A stretch of 30,206 nucleotides of DNA from a virus. The translations under genes were made by a program, and so were the position numbers. The stretch is taken from positions 1-30,206 of IMG/VR virus record IMGVR_UViG_3300047562_003274. The stretch is one strand, 5' to 3'. This document shows, piece after piece, positions 30,029 to 30,206 of the stretch. The first letter of the stretch is position 1. Every line of letters starts with the position of its first letter. The notes beneath the pieces were generated by a model. The model did not search any database. It saw only the letters and a program-made list of their open reading frames with translations, and was not told where the DNA came from.

Positions 30029-30206
30029 AGGGGATGGGCGCGCGCTCACCCCGCAAGGGAGGGGGTTACCCCTTGTATTACCTAACCCTTCGGGTTAACT
30101 ATGCAGACAGCCAGCAAACGCCGTGCCAAACGAGAGAAAAGTTTTGTCAAAATTTCTTGACATAAAAATACTTGGAAAACCTATTGACTTCTAAAGAATA
30201 TCTGCT
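30029..30206 (+). other. Gene-free stretch with stems and promoter elements
   Basis: About 180 bases. It has imperfect C-run/G-run pairs (30017-30072), a perfect hairpin TAACCC-TTC-GGGTTA (30083-30097) that may end the upstream transcripts although no T run follows, and two -35-like words: TTGACA (30157-30162) and TTGACT (30184-30189). The second, with the 17-base spacer of this arm, places its -10 exactly beyond the window edge. Confidence 0.5.

Noticed and set aside
30101-30160. 19-residue basic peptide frame (MQTASKRRAKREKSF start)
   Set aside because: Only a poor GGG precedes the ATG, and the end overlaps a -35 word; too short to support.
1-30206. tRNA, rRNA, integrase, attachment site or insertion sequence
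   Set aside because: None recognised on either strand; lysogeny or mobile elements cannot be supported from this window.

Overview
The window is one arm of a tailed double-stranded DNA bacteriophage or prophage genome. The evidence is a contiguous packaging and capsid module: candidate small terminase, HNH nuclease, ERCC4-type nuclease, large terminase, portal, prohead protease with scaffold, decoration protein and HK97-type major capsid protein. A long run of tail-fibre and adhesin genes follows. There are no ribosomal, metabolic or tRNA genes. The host cannot be named from this sequence. Genes carry good Shine-Dalgarno sequences, and one strand flips at a divergent promoter near 27.8 kb.

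Positions 1-27750 read leftward as a tightly packed late operon with many 1-14 bp overlaps. In transcription order it starts with a 47-residue peptide and a sigma-factor-like protein with a cysteine cluster, then the packaging and head genes down to the capsid gene. A strong intrinsic terminator follows at 17571-17598. Below it lie about twenty genes for virion appendages: Mtd-N-like fibres, Ig-like (BppU-N-like) proteins, fibres built from shared modules, a triple LamG-domain adhesin, a cysteine-rich 912-residue protein and small proteins of unknown role. The last gene runs off the left edge.

Positions 27760-30206 read rightward and look like the start of an early region: a small basic DNA-binding-like protein, a zinc-ribbon mini-protein, a PD-(D/E)XK nuclease-like protein, a 24-residue membrane peptide and three small unknowns. 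Most have their own sigma70-type promoter of form TTGAC(A/C)-N17-TA(T/G)ACT. This arm is visibly richer in G+C and carries dispersed short palindromes with C-run and G-run arms that do not occur in the leftward arm.

The two arms meet at 27760-27830. There a 21-bp palindrome overlaps the -10 elements of two face-to-face promoters, which suggests an early/late switch. The rightward product (66 aa, AT-hook-like tail) and the leftward sigma-like product are the obvious candidates to control it. The items most worth a second look are that switch, the sigma-like protein heading the late operon, a very good match to the sigma54 consensus at 28376-28391, the dispersed palindromes, and the shared modules among the fibre genes.
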